Assembly (NCBI GenBank): GCA_003650185.1
Contig: QMOF01000026.1
Coordinates: forward strand, 1-15,163
Direction: 5' to 3'
Length of the DNA: 15,163 nucleotides
Source of the DNA: Chloroflexota bacterium
GTDB taxonomy: Bacteria; Chloroflexota; Dehalococcoidia; UBA2247; RBG-13-53-26
Shown here: positions 6,183 to 13,692 of the stretch, one piece after another
Position numbering within the stretch: position 1 is the first letter of the stretch
How the letters are laid out: each line of letters opens with the position of its first letter
The notes under the pieces: model-generated
Database searches by the model: none
What the model saw: the letters and a program-made list of their open reading frames with translations, nothing else
Told to the model about the DNA's origin: nothing
Program-made: the position numbers and the translations under genes

Positions 6183-7306
6183 TGTCTTAGCAGGTGTCGG
6201 GCAATTATGGCTCTCTGTATCTCCGAAACGCCAACGTATACCTCGGTCATCTTGGCGTCCCGGTAGAGTCGCTCAACGGGCATACTCTTCATTGTCCCGT
6301 AGGAACCATGGACCTGCATGGCCATACGAGTCACCTCCACAGCCATCTGGGAACAGTACAGCTTCGCTACGGACGACTCATTTCTGATATCCAGGCCCTG
6401 GTCACGCAGGGAAGCTGTCCTGTAGGCCAACCACCTTCCCGCTTCCATTCTGGACACCATCTCCGCAAGTAGCCACTGGATGGTGGGCATCTCAGCGATC
6501 GGCCTGCCATAGGCACATCGCTGCTTGGCATACTCAACCGAGAGGTCAAGAGCGGCCTGCGATACCCCCACCCCCTGGGCAGAGACACCCACCCTCTCCA
6601 CGCTTATGGCCTCAAGCAAGGGCTCGTAGCCCGAGCCCGGGCTGCCCAGAAGGTTCTCCCGGGGCACCCTGACACCGTCCAGGTAGACCACCGAGGCACC
6701 CAAGCCCCTGAGCCCCAAAGTCTCGCACGGCTCCCGCAGGACGAACCCAGGTGCGGAGGCCGGCACAATGTACGCGCTGACCTTCCCATCCTCGTCCTTG
6801 GCAAATACAGTGGCAATATCAGCCGCCGGGGACAGGGCTATGAAGTTTTTCTGCCCTTCTATAACATACCCATCGCCCTGCCATACCGCCCGCGTAGCTA
6901 TAGCCCTGGGGTCCGACCCCGTGGCGGGCTCGGTGAAGCAGAAGCAGCCAAGCATCTCCCCGCTGGCCAAAGGTACCAAGAAGTCGCGCTTCTGCCGATC
7001 GGTGCCAAACCGATAGATGGACTCAGCGGACAGAATGCTCACCGCCACGATGGCGCCAGCCGTCATCGAGGCCCGGCTGATCTGCTCCACCACCAGGGCG
7101 TAGGCCAGGTAACCACCCCCCGTGCCACCACATTCCGCCGGGTAGGCCAGGCCATAGTAGCCCATCGCCCCCATTTCCCGGGCCAGCTCCAGAGGAAACT
7201 CAGCCGTACGATCAATCTCCGCCGCTAATGGCAGGACTGCCTTCTGGGCATACTCCTTGGCCGCAGCCTGAACCATCTTGTCTCGTTCGCCAAGAATGAA
7301 GTCCAC
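6179..7306 (-). CDS. Acyl-CoA dehydrogenase with a relocated catalytic base
   Basis: A 375-aa flavoenzyme of the acyl-CoA dehydrogenase family, which removes hydrogens from C2-C3 of an acyl-CoA and passes electrons to ETF. The N-terminal helical domain is about 1-115. The middle FAD/substrate segment contains CFCFTEPATGSD (121-132), and the C-terminal helical domain contains AYGRPI (265-270). The usual catalytic Glu in the YEGT loop is Val358 here (YVGVSEIQR). A Glu is present instead at position 237 (SVERVG), which matches the site used by isovaleryl-CoA and long-chain acyl-CoA dehydrogenases. The enzyme is therefore probably active, possibly on branched or long substrates. The GTG start has GAGAGG 5 nt upstream. 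It follows hslV by 68 bp and overlaps tgt by 4 bp. Its metabolic link to these neighbours is not obvious. Confidence 0.95.
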   Translation of the reverse strand: MDFILGERDKMVQAAAKEYAQKAVLPLAAEIDRTAEFPLELAREMGAMGYYGLAYPAECGGTGGGYLAYALVVEQISRASMTAGAIVAVSILSAESIYRFGTDRQKRDFLVPLASGEMLGCFCFTEPATGSDPRAIATRAVWQGDGYVIEGQKNFIALSPAADIATVFAKDEDGKVSAYIVPASAPGFVLREPCETLGLRGLGASVVYLDGVRVPRENLLGSPGSGYEPLLEAISVERVGVSAQGVGVSQAALDLSVEYAKQRCAYGRPIAEMPTIQWLLAEMVSRMEAGRWLAYRTASLRDQGLDIRNESSVAKLYCSQMAVEVTRMAMQVHGSYGTMKSMPVERLYRDAKMTEVYVGVSEIQRAIIARHLLRQ

Positions 7307-7374
7307 AGTTACCTCTCGTCTCCAATTTCGTTGCGCCAGGTGGTTCCGGCCAGGAAGAGGTGTTGCGCTCGGCT

Positions 7375-7914
7375 CTATCCCAGGCTGACCAGAGATATCT
7401 GGTCATTGGTGTATACGCACAGACTAGCTGCCAGTTCCATGCTAATGCGAGCTATATCGACTGCCTTCAGGTCAGTGTACTGAAGCAAGGCTTTGGCCGC
7501 CGCCTGGGCATAGCCCCCTCCTGAACCTATGGCGATCACGTTGTCATCGGGTTCTATCACATCGCCTTCCCCAGACAGAAGCAGCATGTCCTTCTGATCA
7601 GCCACGATGAGCCAGGCCTCGAGTCTACGCAAGACCCGGTCCGTGCGCCACTCCTTGGCCAGCTCTATGGCCCCCCTCCGCAGTTGCCCACTGTACTTCT
7701 CCAACTGGGCTTCAAACCTCTCGAACAGGGTGACTGCATCCGCCACAGACCCGGCAAAGCCAGCGATCACCTGATCGTGGTACAGCCTCCGGACCTTGCT
7801 GGCTCCGCGCTTCAGGACAATATCGCCAGTGGTAATCTGCCCGTCCCCGGCCATCGCTACCTGGTCACCTCTTCTCACCGCAAGCACAGTTGTCCGGTTT
7901 ATCTTGTCACTCAT
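7375..7914 (-). CDS. hslV: ATP-dependent protease peptidase subunit HslV (ClpQ/CodW)
   Basis: The 179-aa protein matches HslV along its length: TTVLAVRRGDQVAMAGDGQ (8-26), KVRRLYHDQVIAGFAGSVAD, FERFEAQLEKYSG, AIELAKEWRTDRVLRRLEA, the calcium/sodium-site region IAIGSGGGYAQAAAKALL, and the C-terminal CVYTNDQ. HslV forms a double hexamer with an N-terminal nucleophile and is opened by the HslU ATPase. Here seven residues (MSDKINR) precede the conserved Thr-Thr, as in Bacillus CodW rather than Escherichia coli HslV. Either the extension is cut off, or Met removal exposes Ser2 as in CodW. ATG 7914 is supported by an AAAGG 8 nt upstream and a nearby promoter, and no start codon lies nearer Thr8. 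hslU, its usual neighbour, is not next to it. Confidence 0.95.
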   Translation of the reverse strand: MSDKINRTTVLAVRRGDQVAMAGDGQITTGDIVLKRGASKVRRLYHDQVIAGFAGSVADAVTLFERFEAQLEKYSGQLRRGAIELAKEWRTDRVLRRLEAWLIVADQKDMLLLSGEGDVIEPDDNVIAIGSGGGYAQAAAKALLQYTDLKAVDIARISMELAASLCVYTNDQISLVSLG

Positions 7915-7934
7915 TGCTCCCGCCTTTGCCTAGC

Positions 7935-7943
7935 ATTATACCA
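7935..7943 (-). promoter_or_regulatory. Extended -10 promoter of hslV
   Basis: The minus strand reads TGG TATAAT across 7943-7935, an extended -10 element with a perfect TATAAT hexamer (7940-7935). No good -35 box is seen at the right distance, as is common for extended -10 promoters. The start of transcription would be near 7928, 14 nt before the hslV ATG. It sits in the 79-bp gap after the CLC gene and likely starts the hslV-acyl-CoA dehydrogenase-tgt-DUF362 unit. Confidence 0.6.
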
Positions 7944-7993
7944 ATTGGAACCAGACCGCGATGTCGCCCGGCCGCATGCCGCCTCGCCCTGCT

Positions 7994-9793
7994 TTACACT
8001 CTGTTCCCCAACGCCCGACTGTAGGCCCTGATGATATCGTGCCTTCTGAGGCAACCCAGCAGACGTTTCGGATTGCGTGGGTCCACCACCGGTATGCGAC
8101 CCACGTCACGACCGCCAAGCTGGGCTACAGCATCATGGATGGACTGGTCCGGATAGGCAACGATGGGAGACTTGTTGGCGATATCGCCGACAGTCAACCC
8201 GGGCTCCAATCTCGACATGACTCCCTCAACATCCTCTAGTGTGACCACGCCAACAAGGTTGCCACTTTCATCCACCACGGGGAACCCGTGGTGCCCGCTC
8301 TCGTGAAGCTTGTTGACCAGTTCAGACACCGGCATCGAAGGTGACACTGTAGGGAAACTGCGCGTCATCACCTGGCGCACCTTGACGCTGCTCAGCAGGT
8401 CGGCCGCCTCTTGCCGGTGTATGTCCACACCGCGACGCACCAGGCGCAGCGTGTAGATCGACTCACGGCTGACGCCTCTGGCGACCACGAGGCTGAACAC
8501 TACGGCAGTCATCAGAGGCAGGATGAGAGCGTAGTCTCTTGTCATCTCGAAGAGAAGGATGATCGCCGTTATGGGTCCATGTACTGTGGCTGCAAAGAAT
8601 GCGCCCATCCCTACCAGGGCATAGGAGCCCGAGGTTTCAGCCACCGTGTCCGACGTGATCCCGGGCGCAAGATTGTGCATCACGATCCCGAAGGCCGCGC
8701 CCAGCATCGAGCCGATGAACAGCGAGGGGGCAAAGACACCACCACTACCACCGCTACCCAGAGTGACAGATGTAGCAACCACCTTCATGACCATCAGTAA
8801 CAGCGTCATCTTGAGCGTCATCTCACCCAGCAAGGCGGTATCGACAGCTCCCGAATCCATGAACACGCCACCCACCGTATAACCCTCTCCGTAACCCACT
8901 CCGAACACTTCGGCATAGTGCATGCCGATGAGTCCAAGGACGATCCCTCCCAGGGCCGGTTTCAGGTATCCGGGCAACCTCACCACACTGAAGAGGTCTT
9001 CAACCCTGTAGAAAAACCGCACGAACAAGAGCGCAGCCAGACCAGCGATGATCCCGAGCAGGGCGTAGGGCAGTATCTCCCAGTGGCTGGCCATCCTGTA
9101 AGCAGTGATACTGAACGAAGGTTTCTGCCCCAGAAACTGGTGGGCCACGGCGTCCGCCGTCACCGAGCTGATCACCAGCGAGACCAGATTGCCCGGTACA
9201 AACCGCCTCTGCAGCACCTCGAGGGCAAACAGGACGCCTCCAATTGGAGCGTTGAAGGTAGCAGATATGCCCCCCGCTGCACCGCACAGCACCATTGTCT
9301 TCACCCAGCCTTCGGGCATTCTCAGCCACTGCCCCACGGTTGACCCCACGGAAGCACCGATCTGAACGATGGGCCCTTCACGCCCAACCGAGCCACCACT
9401 CCCTATGCAGATCGATGACGCCAGCGCCTTGACAATGGCTACGCGGGACCGGATACGCCCACCGCCGACGGCAACAGCCTCCATCACCTCCGGAGGACCT
9501 TCACCCTTTGCTTCGCGCGCCACAAAGTAGATCAGGGGGCCGAAAATAAGCGCGCCCGCGATAGGGATAACGACGACGTAGTTGTCACCCAGGACATCAA
9601 GCAGGACCGCGCCCCGGTTGAAGAAGACCCACTGGAAGCGCGTTATCAGTTCCCTGAAAGCCACCGCGCCCAGACCGGCAAATGCTCCAACCACGGCTGC
9701 CAGGAGTATCCCAGCAGTCACCTCCGAACCCCGCACTGCGCTCCAGATGCGCTGCAGGCCAAGGTCTACGTACCGTTCAACTGTCAGTCGCAA
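7994..9793 (-). CDS. CLC-family chloride channel/transporter with two CBS domains
   Basis: A 599-aa integral membrane protein. Residues about 25-450 form the CLC pore, with GSGGSVGREGP (131-141, gating Glu139), GSGGSGGVFAPSLFIG (346-361, Phe354) and Tyr447 at the place of the central pore Tyr. Residues 470-525 and about 533-592 are two CBS domains, usually nucleotide-sensing regulators. Two pore positions are unusual. The internal proton Glu of CLC exchangers aligns with Val193 (LFALEVLQRRF), as in true channels. The selectivity Ser of GSGIP aligns with Glu98 (GEGPPEVMEAV). Either anion channel or weakly coupled exchange is possible. The TTG at 9793 lies 23 bp after aroKB but has a poor ribosome site. 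A GTG at 9736, with GGAG 4 nt before it, is an alternative start that would keep all membrane segments. Confidence 0.95.
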   Translation of the reverse strand: MRLTVERYVDLGLQRIWSAVRGSEVTAGILLAAVVGAFAGLGAVAFRELITRFQWVFFNRGAVLLDVLGDNYVVVIPIAGALIFGPLIYFVAREAKGEGPPEVMEAVAVGGGRIRSRVAIVKALASSICIGSGGSVGREGPIVQIGASVGSTVGQWLRMPEGWVKTMVLCGAAGGISATFNAPIGGVLFALEVLQRRFVPGNLVSLVISSVTADAVAHQFLGQKPSFSITAYRMASHWEILPYALLGIIAGLAALLFVRFFYRVEDLFSVVRLPGYLKPALGGIVLGLIGMHYAEVFGVGYGEGYTVGGVFMDSGAVDTALLGEMTLKMTLLLMVMKVVATSVTLGSGGSGGVFAPSLFIGSMLGAAFGIVMHNLAPGITSDTVAETSGSYALVGMGAFFAATVHGPITAIILLFEMTRDYALILPLMTAVVFSLVVARGVSRESIYTLRLVRRGVDIHRQEAADLLSSVKVRQVMTRSFPTVSPSMPVSELVNKLHESGHHGFPVVDESGNLVGVVTLEDVEGVMSRLEPGLTVGDIANKSPIVAYPDQSIHDAVAQLGGRDVGRIPVVDPRNPKRLLGCLRRHDIIRAYSRALGNRV

Positions 9794-9816
9794 TTGCTAG
9801 CTTGTCTTTCCCTTCC

Positions 9817-11469
9817 TTATACAAGACGCCCCAGCACCGCCATCACGTGCTCAGGAGAAACGTCGTCTCGAATCACCGCCTTGCCTATGCTTTCCAAAAG
9901 CACCCAGCGGATAGCCTTCTCTCTTATCTTCTTGTCCAGCTCCATGGCCTGTACCACCGGTGCGATGCCCACCCCAAACCGCCAGGTGGGTAGGCCAAAC
10001 CTCTCCAGGAGGGCACGCTGGCGCTCGACAGCCTCCAGAGGCAACAGGCCCAGGTCATGGCTGATCATTGCCGCCCCCATCATGCCTATGGCCACCGCCT
10101 CTCCGTGGAGAAACCGCCGATAACCCGTTGCCGCCTCCAGACCGTGCGCTATGGTATGCCCGTAGTTCAGCAGGGTGCGCCTGCCTTTCTCCTTCTCGTC
10201 TTCGCTGACGATTCTGGCCTTGATAACTGCACTCCATCTGACGGCCTGTGTCGTTGCCTCCGCCTCGAGCTTCAACAGTCTGTCAACGTGCTCTTCCAGA
10301 AAGCCAAAGAACTCAGCATCAAGTATCAACCCGTGCTTGACCACTTCCGCCCACCCGGAGACCAGCTCCCGCTGCGGGAGAGTCGTCAGCATCTCAACGT
10401 CAGCCACCACCAACCGGGGCTGATAAAAAGCGCCGATCAGGTTCTTTGCCCTCGGGTGATCGACAGCCGTCTTGCCTCCGATGGAAGCATCGACCATACC
10501 CACCAGGCTGGTCGGCACCTGCACCAGGTTCAACCCGCGCAGAAAAGTAGCAGCGACAAAACCGGCCAGATCGCCGATCATGCCGCCGCCCAGTGCGACC
10601 ACGCAATCGCTCCTCTCAGCCCTGCGCTCCACGAGCCAGTCATAGAGACTGGCAGCAGTATCCAGTGTCTTGGTACCCTCGCCTGGAGGAACGACGCAGC
10701 GGTCAACCCGAAGTCCAGCGCCTTCGAGGCTGGCGATCACCCTTTCGCCATACAAGGAGAAGACGGTCTCATCACTCAGGACATGGGCCGTGCCCTCGAG
10801 CCCTGCTTGCTTGATACGCTCGCCAAGGCTACCGACCAGCCCCCAGCCCACCAGGACGGGGTACTGCTCTGTAGCAGTGACCACCTGGCAAGCCACATCC
10901 CCTGTGCGCTCAGCGCAGCCATCCCAGTCCTGGGTACGCCTCCAGTAGTACCAGCCTCGAAGCACCTCCCGGCACACCTCTTCCAGGCTGAGGTTGTCGG
11001 TGTGCACCGTCCAGTCGGCGTCGGCGTAGTAGGACTGACGACCTTCCTTCAACTGACGGATACGCCGAAGCGGGTCTGGATCGGACAGGAGAGGACGCAC
11101 CGGCCCGGAGTCCTGGGCCAGCAGGCGATTGTAGATAGTCTCTGGAGCAGCTTCCAGGCAGACAACGAAACCACTCCCTCGCATCGACTCCCGGTTTGCC
11201 GGGTCAACAACAGCTCCCCCACCAGCGGAGATGACCACCTGCTGCTGCTCACACGCCGCCAGCAGCGTCTGCCTTTCTATTTGCCGAAAATATCCCTCGC
11301 CGTCTTGAGCGAAGATATGGTCGATACTCTTACCGGTCTGCCTGACAATCTCCTCATCGATGTCCAACCACTTCCACCCAAGCCATCCGGCCAGTATCGC
11401 TCCTGTTTCACTCTTGCCACTCGCGGAGAAGCCCGTCAAGATAATCCTGCTACCAGATCGCTTACCCAC
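9817..11469 (-). CDS. aroKB: Bifunctional shikimate kinase / 3-dehydroquinate synthase (AroK-AroB fusion)
   Basis: The 550-aa chain holds two shikimate-pathway enzymes. Residues about 8-172 are shikimate kinase: Walker A GFSASGKS (13-20), DID (Asp36, Asp38), YFRQIE (Arg62), SAGGGAV (81-87) and the lid GPVRPLL (Arg125). After a short linker, about 195-550 is dehydroquinate synthase, with PPGEGTKT, GGGMIGDLAGFVAATFLRG, VPTSLVGMVDASIGGKT and the zinc ligands Glu375 (WAEVVKHG), His438 (NYGHTIAHG) and His455 (LHGEA). All catalytic residues I can check are present, so both halves should work. The first half makes shikimate-3-phosphate and the second makes dehydroquinate from DAHP. The GTG start has GGAG 4 nt upstream and overlaps the preceding TIM-barrel gene by 34 bp. 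Such fusions are known in some bacteria. Confidence 0.96.
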   Translation of the reverse strand: MGKRSGSRIILTGFSASGKSETGAILAGWLGWKWLDIDEEIVRQTGKSIDHIFAQDGEGYFRQIERQTLLAACEQQQVVISAGGGAVVDPANRESMRGSGFVVCLEAAPETIYNRLLAQDSGPVRPLLSDPDPLRRIRQLKEGRQSYYADADWTVHTDNLSLEEVCREVLRGWYYWRRTQDWDGCAERTGDVACQVVTATEQYPVLVGWGLVGSLGERIKQAGLEGTAHVLSDETVFSLYGERVIASLEGAGLRVDRCVVPPGEGTKTLDTAASLYDWLVERRAERSDCVVALGGGMIGDLAGFVAATFLRGLNLVQVPTSLVGMVDASIGGKTAVDHPRAKNLIGAFYQPRLVVADVEMLTTLPQRELVSGWAEVVKHGLILDAEFFGFLEEHVDRLLKLEAEATTQAVRWSAVIKARIVSEDEKEKGRRTLLNYGHTIAHGLEAATGYRRFLHGEAVAIGMMGAAMISHDLGLLPLEAVERQRALLERFGLPTWRFGVGIAPVVQAMELDKKIREKAIRWVLLESIGKAVIRDDVSPEHVMAVLGRLV

Positions 11470-12293
11470 TTCACTCCGTCTCGCAAATCATGCCCCCCGA
11501 GCGCTACTGGGTACCTCAGCCCGCTCTCGAAAATGACGCAGCAGGACGAGTTGGAGGATAGTATCAACCGAAGAATGCGGGCAACATCCACCCAGCCATC
11601 ATCGGGCTTCTGCGTCGGATGGACCGGTATGTGTCCGAAGTCCATGTAATCGTTGAGGCCCCTGTTGTTCCACAGGTGCACCGATCCGATGCAAGGCGCC
11701 AATTGCTCCGCAAATGCGTAAAGGTCAAACCCATCCCGCCGTGCGGCAATGTTCATATGCCCGATATCGAAACAGTAGCGCAGGCCGGGGAAACAGCCAA
11801 TAACCTTAGTGAGGAACTCCACGCTCAGCAACGGGCTGGGGCCAAACCCCTCCATATGGATCGCGATACTGTGCCTCCGGCTCATCTCTGCCAGGCGGGC
11901 CGCGCTGTCCCAGGCTATGTCACGCGACCGGACATAGCCAACGTCGTGCCCATCGGTTGAAGAGGGCACCGGGAAATGGACTACCACGTACTCGGCCCCG
12001 AATTCCTCGGCCACAGCCATCGTTTCCTGCACCATCCTGAGACTCAGTTGCCTCCTCTCCTCGTTTACGTCACACAGGAAGGATAGCGTTGGTGGGGTAG
12101 GATACCATGGAATCCTTACTAGCGGGGCATGGATGCTCAGCAACAGCTTCCGCTTCCGTATCTCCTCCTTAAGCCGCGGCAAGCTCTCCACCGGCAAGTT
12201 GTAGAACTCCCCCCGGTGCAGGTTGTTAGAGCCTATGGCCACGTCCAGGTGGTCCAGGTTGTGGCAGTGGAAGCCGAGCCTTGAGGAATTCAT
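11436..12293 (-). CDS. Xylose-isomerase-like TIM-barrel protein (AP endonuclease family 2 fold)
   Basis: A 285-aa soluble protein of the sugar-phosphate isomerase/epimerase superfamily. The barrel-strand motifs with likely metal ligands are intact: SIHAPLVR (His55), VVVHFPVP (His106), IHMEGFG (Glu148), CFDIGHMN (Asp176, His179), VHLWNN (His206), FGHIPVHP (His221, His225) and VIFESG (Glu256). The superfamily includes isomerases, epimerases, endonuclease IV and 3-dehydroshikimate dehydratases; the exact reaction cannot be assigned. It is translationally locked into the shikimate operon: its ATG overlaps the aroC stop (ATGA), and its 3' end overlaps aroKB by 34 bp. A role acting on a shikimate-pathway or related cyclic polyol intermediate is therefore plausible but unproven. 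The first residues show no signal peptide. Confidence 0.85.
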   Translation of the reverse strand: MNSSRLGFHCHNLDHLDVAIGSNNLHRGEFYNLPVESLPRLKEEIRKRKLLLSIHAPLVRIPWYPTPPTLSFLCDVNEERRQLSLRMVQETMAVAEEFGAEYVVVHFPVPSSTDGHDVGYVRSRDIAWDSAARLAEMSRRHSIAIHMEGFGPSPLLSVEFLTKVIGCFPGLRYCFDIGHMNIAARRDGFDLYAFAEQLAPCIGSVHLWNNRGLNDYMDFGHIPVHPTQKPDDGWVDVARILRLILSSNSSCCVIFESGLRYPVALGGHDLRDGVKWVSDLVAGLS

Positions 12294-13447
12294 CCCTGGA
12301 TAGACTCCAGATAGCCGCGGTAGTTCCGCAGAGTCTCACTCAGGTTGTCTCCGCCGAACTTCTCCAGCACAGCGTCGGCCAGGACAATAGCCAGCATCGC
12401 TTCGCCTATCACGCCTGCGGCCGGCACAATGCACACGTCACTTCGCTCAAAGTGGGCCTGCACCACCTCTCTGGTGGATATGTCGACCGAGCCCAGAGGG
12501 TGGCGTAGGGTGGGGACCGGCTTCACCGCCGCCCTTACCACGACAGGCTGGCCATTGCTTGTCCCGCCCTCGATGCCACCGGCCTGGTTGCTGCCACGCT
12601 TCCACCAATAGGGCGCCGTATCGCTGGGCTCGATCGGATCATGGACTTGAGAGCCAATCGAATCGGCCATCCGAAACGCAGGGCCAATCTCAACCCCCTT
12701 CACCGAGTTGATACTCACCATCGCCTGCGCGATCCTGCCATCCAGACGCCGGTCCCAGTGAACGTGGCTGCCCAGTCCCACCGGTACTCCATCAGCCACA
12801 ACCTCGAAGACACCCCCGAGGGTGTCTCCTCTTGCCGCAGCTTCATCAATGGCTGATATCATCGCCTTCTCCGCCTCCGGATCGTCACAGCGCACCGGGG
12901 ACGCTTCCACCATGGCCCAGTCGCCAACCTCCGAGCGGCGCGCCCAGTGTCCACCAATCGCCAGGGTACGACTATGCACTGCGACGCCGAATTGGCTGAG
13001 GAACACCCGTGCTACCGCCCCCACTGCCACCCTGGCAGCAGTCTCCCTGGCACTGGAGCGCTCCAGGATGGGACGAATATCCGACAGTCCATACTTGGTC
13101 GCCCCGGCCAGATCGGCGTGCCCCGGGCGTGGCTGAGTTAAAGGGGCTGCCGGCCGATCGGAAGCAGACACCGACATGACTTCCACCCAGTTCTCCCAGT
13201 CGCGGTTCCAAATTAGCAGGGCGATGGGGCTGCCAATCGTCACCCCATATCTCACCCCTGAGAGGACCTCTGCCCTATCCTGCTCCAGCCTCATGCGCTG
13301 GCTTCGTCCGTGCCCCACCTGCCGCCTCTTCAAGTCAGACGCGATATCGTCTTCAGTCAGGGTTAACCCGGCGGGCACACCCTCAATTGTAGCCAACATC
13401 CCCCTGCCATGAGACTCTCCTGCCGTGAGAAAGCGAAACCTAGTCAT
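12290..13447 (-). CDS. aroC: Chorismate synthase
   Basis: AroC converts 5-enolpyruvylshikimate-3-phosphate to chorismate using reduced FMN, the last common step of aromatic synthesis. The 385-aa protein begins MTRFRFLTAGESHGRGM. Key elements are GESHG (His13), GHGRSQRM (45-52), RPGHADLAGATKYG (107-120, His110), the signature RSSARETAARVAVGAVA (130-146) and GGIEGGTSNGQPVVVRAA (290-307). The frame is open 31 codons further upstream, but ATG 13447 is chosen because the family starts just before this motif and AAGG lies 8 nt before it. It overlaps the DUF2007 gene by 8 bp and the following TIM-barrel gene by 4 bp, so translation is tightly coupled through the operon. Confidence 0.97.
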   Translation of the reverse strand: MTRFRFLTAGESHGRGMLATIEGVPAGLTLTEDDIASDLKRRQVGHGRSQRMRLEQDRAEVLSGVRYGVTIGSPIALLIWNRDWENWVEVMSVSASDRPAAPLTQPRPGHADLAGATKYGLSDIRPILERSSARETAARVAVGAVARVFLSQFGVAVHSRTLAIGGHWARRSEVGDWAMVEASPVRCDDPEAEKAMISAIDEAAARGDTLGGVFEVVADGVPVGLGSHVHWDRRLDGRIAQAMVSINSVKGVEIGPAFRMADSIGSQVHDPIEPSDTAPYWWKRGSNQAGGIEGGTSNGQPVVVRAAVKPVPTLRHPLGSVDISTREVVQAHFERSDVCIVPAAGVIGEAMLAIVLADAVLEKFGGDNLSETLRNYRGYLESIQG

Positions 13448-13688
13448 CAGCCCAGCCTTTCTCAGGGGATGTCTCAAGGAGTTGGCGCGCTTCATCAGCA
13501 AGATGCCTCGGCACCATGACCCTGGTCTCCCCCAACCCATCCACCGTGAAACCGTAGATGCGCCCTGCGCTTTCGTACTGAAGCAAAGCTGGAATGCCCT
13601 CGCTTTCCAGGCGCCCCTTCACGATTTCGGCCTGCAAAGGTTTGCCGGTAAAAACGACGGTCAACTCCGATTCCTGTGACAACACCAC
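13440..13688 (-). CDS. DUF2007-like small protein
   Basis: An 82-aa protein. The pattern is LTVVFTGKPLQAEIVKGRLESEGIPALL (9-36), then a GRIYGFTVDG strand and TRVMVPRHLADEARQLLE (55-72). This is the layout of DUF2007 ('putative signal-transducing protein'), a ferredoxin-like ACT/PII-type fold of unknown partner. It contains no catalytic motif or membrane segment. The start is GTG (13688, or the adjacent GTG at 13685), 4 nt after the aroE stop, and the end overlaps aroC by 8 bp. It is therefore almost certainly translated as part of the aro operon. Whether it regulates aromatic synthesis or is just carried along cannot be told. Confidence 0.75.
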   Translation of the reverse strand: MVLSQESELTVVFTGKPLQAEIVKGRLESEGIPALLQYESAGRIYGFTVDGLGETRVMVPRHLADEARQLLETSPEKGWADD

Positions 13689-13692
13689 TTCC

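Noticed and set aside
7307..7374. Direct repeat CCTGGC and a short TTCC/GGAA inverted repeat before the acyl-CoA dehydrogenase
   Set aside because: They are too short to stand out in sequence of this composition and show no promoter or terminator pattern.
10057..11649. A 530-codon open frame on the plus strand opposite aroKB and the TIM-barrel gene
   Set aside because: It is antisense to two well-supported genes, has no recognisable domain and is rich in His, Gln and Pro, as expected for the reverse reading of GC-rich codons.
13448..13540. Upstream extension of aroC by 31 residues
   Set aside because: The family start is the MTRFRFLTAGESHG region and a good ribosome site precedes ATG 13447; the extension only reads through the DUF2007 gene in another frame.
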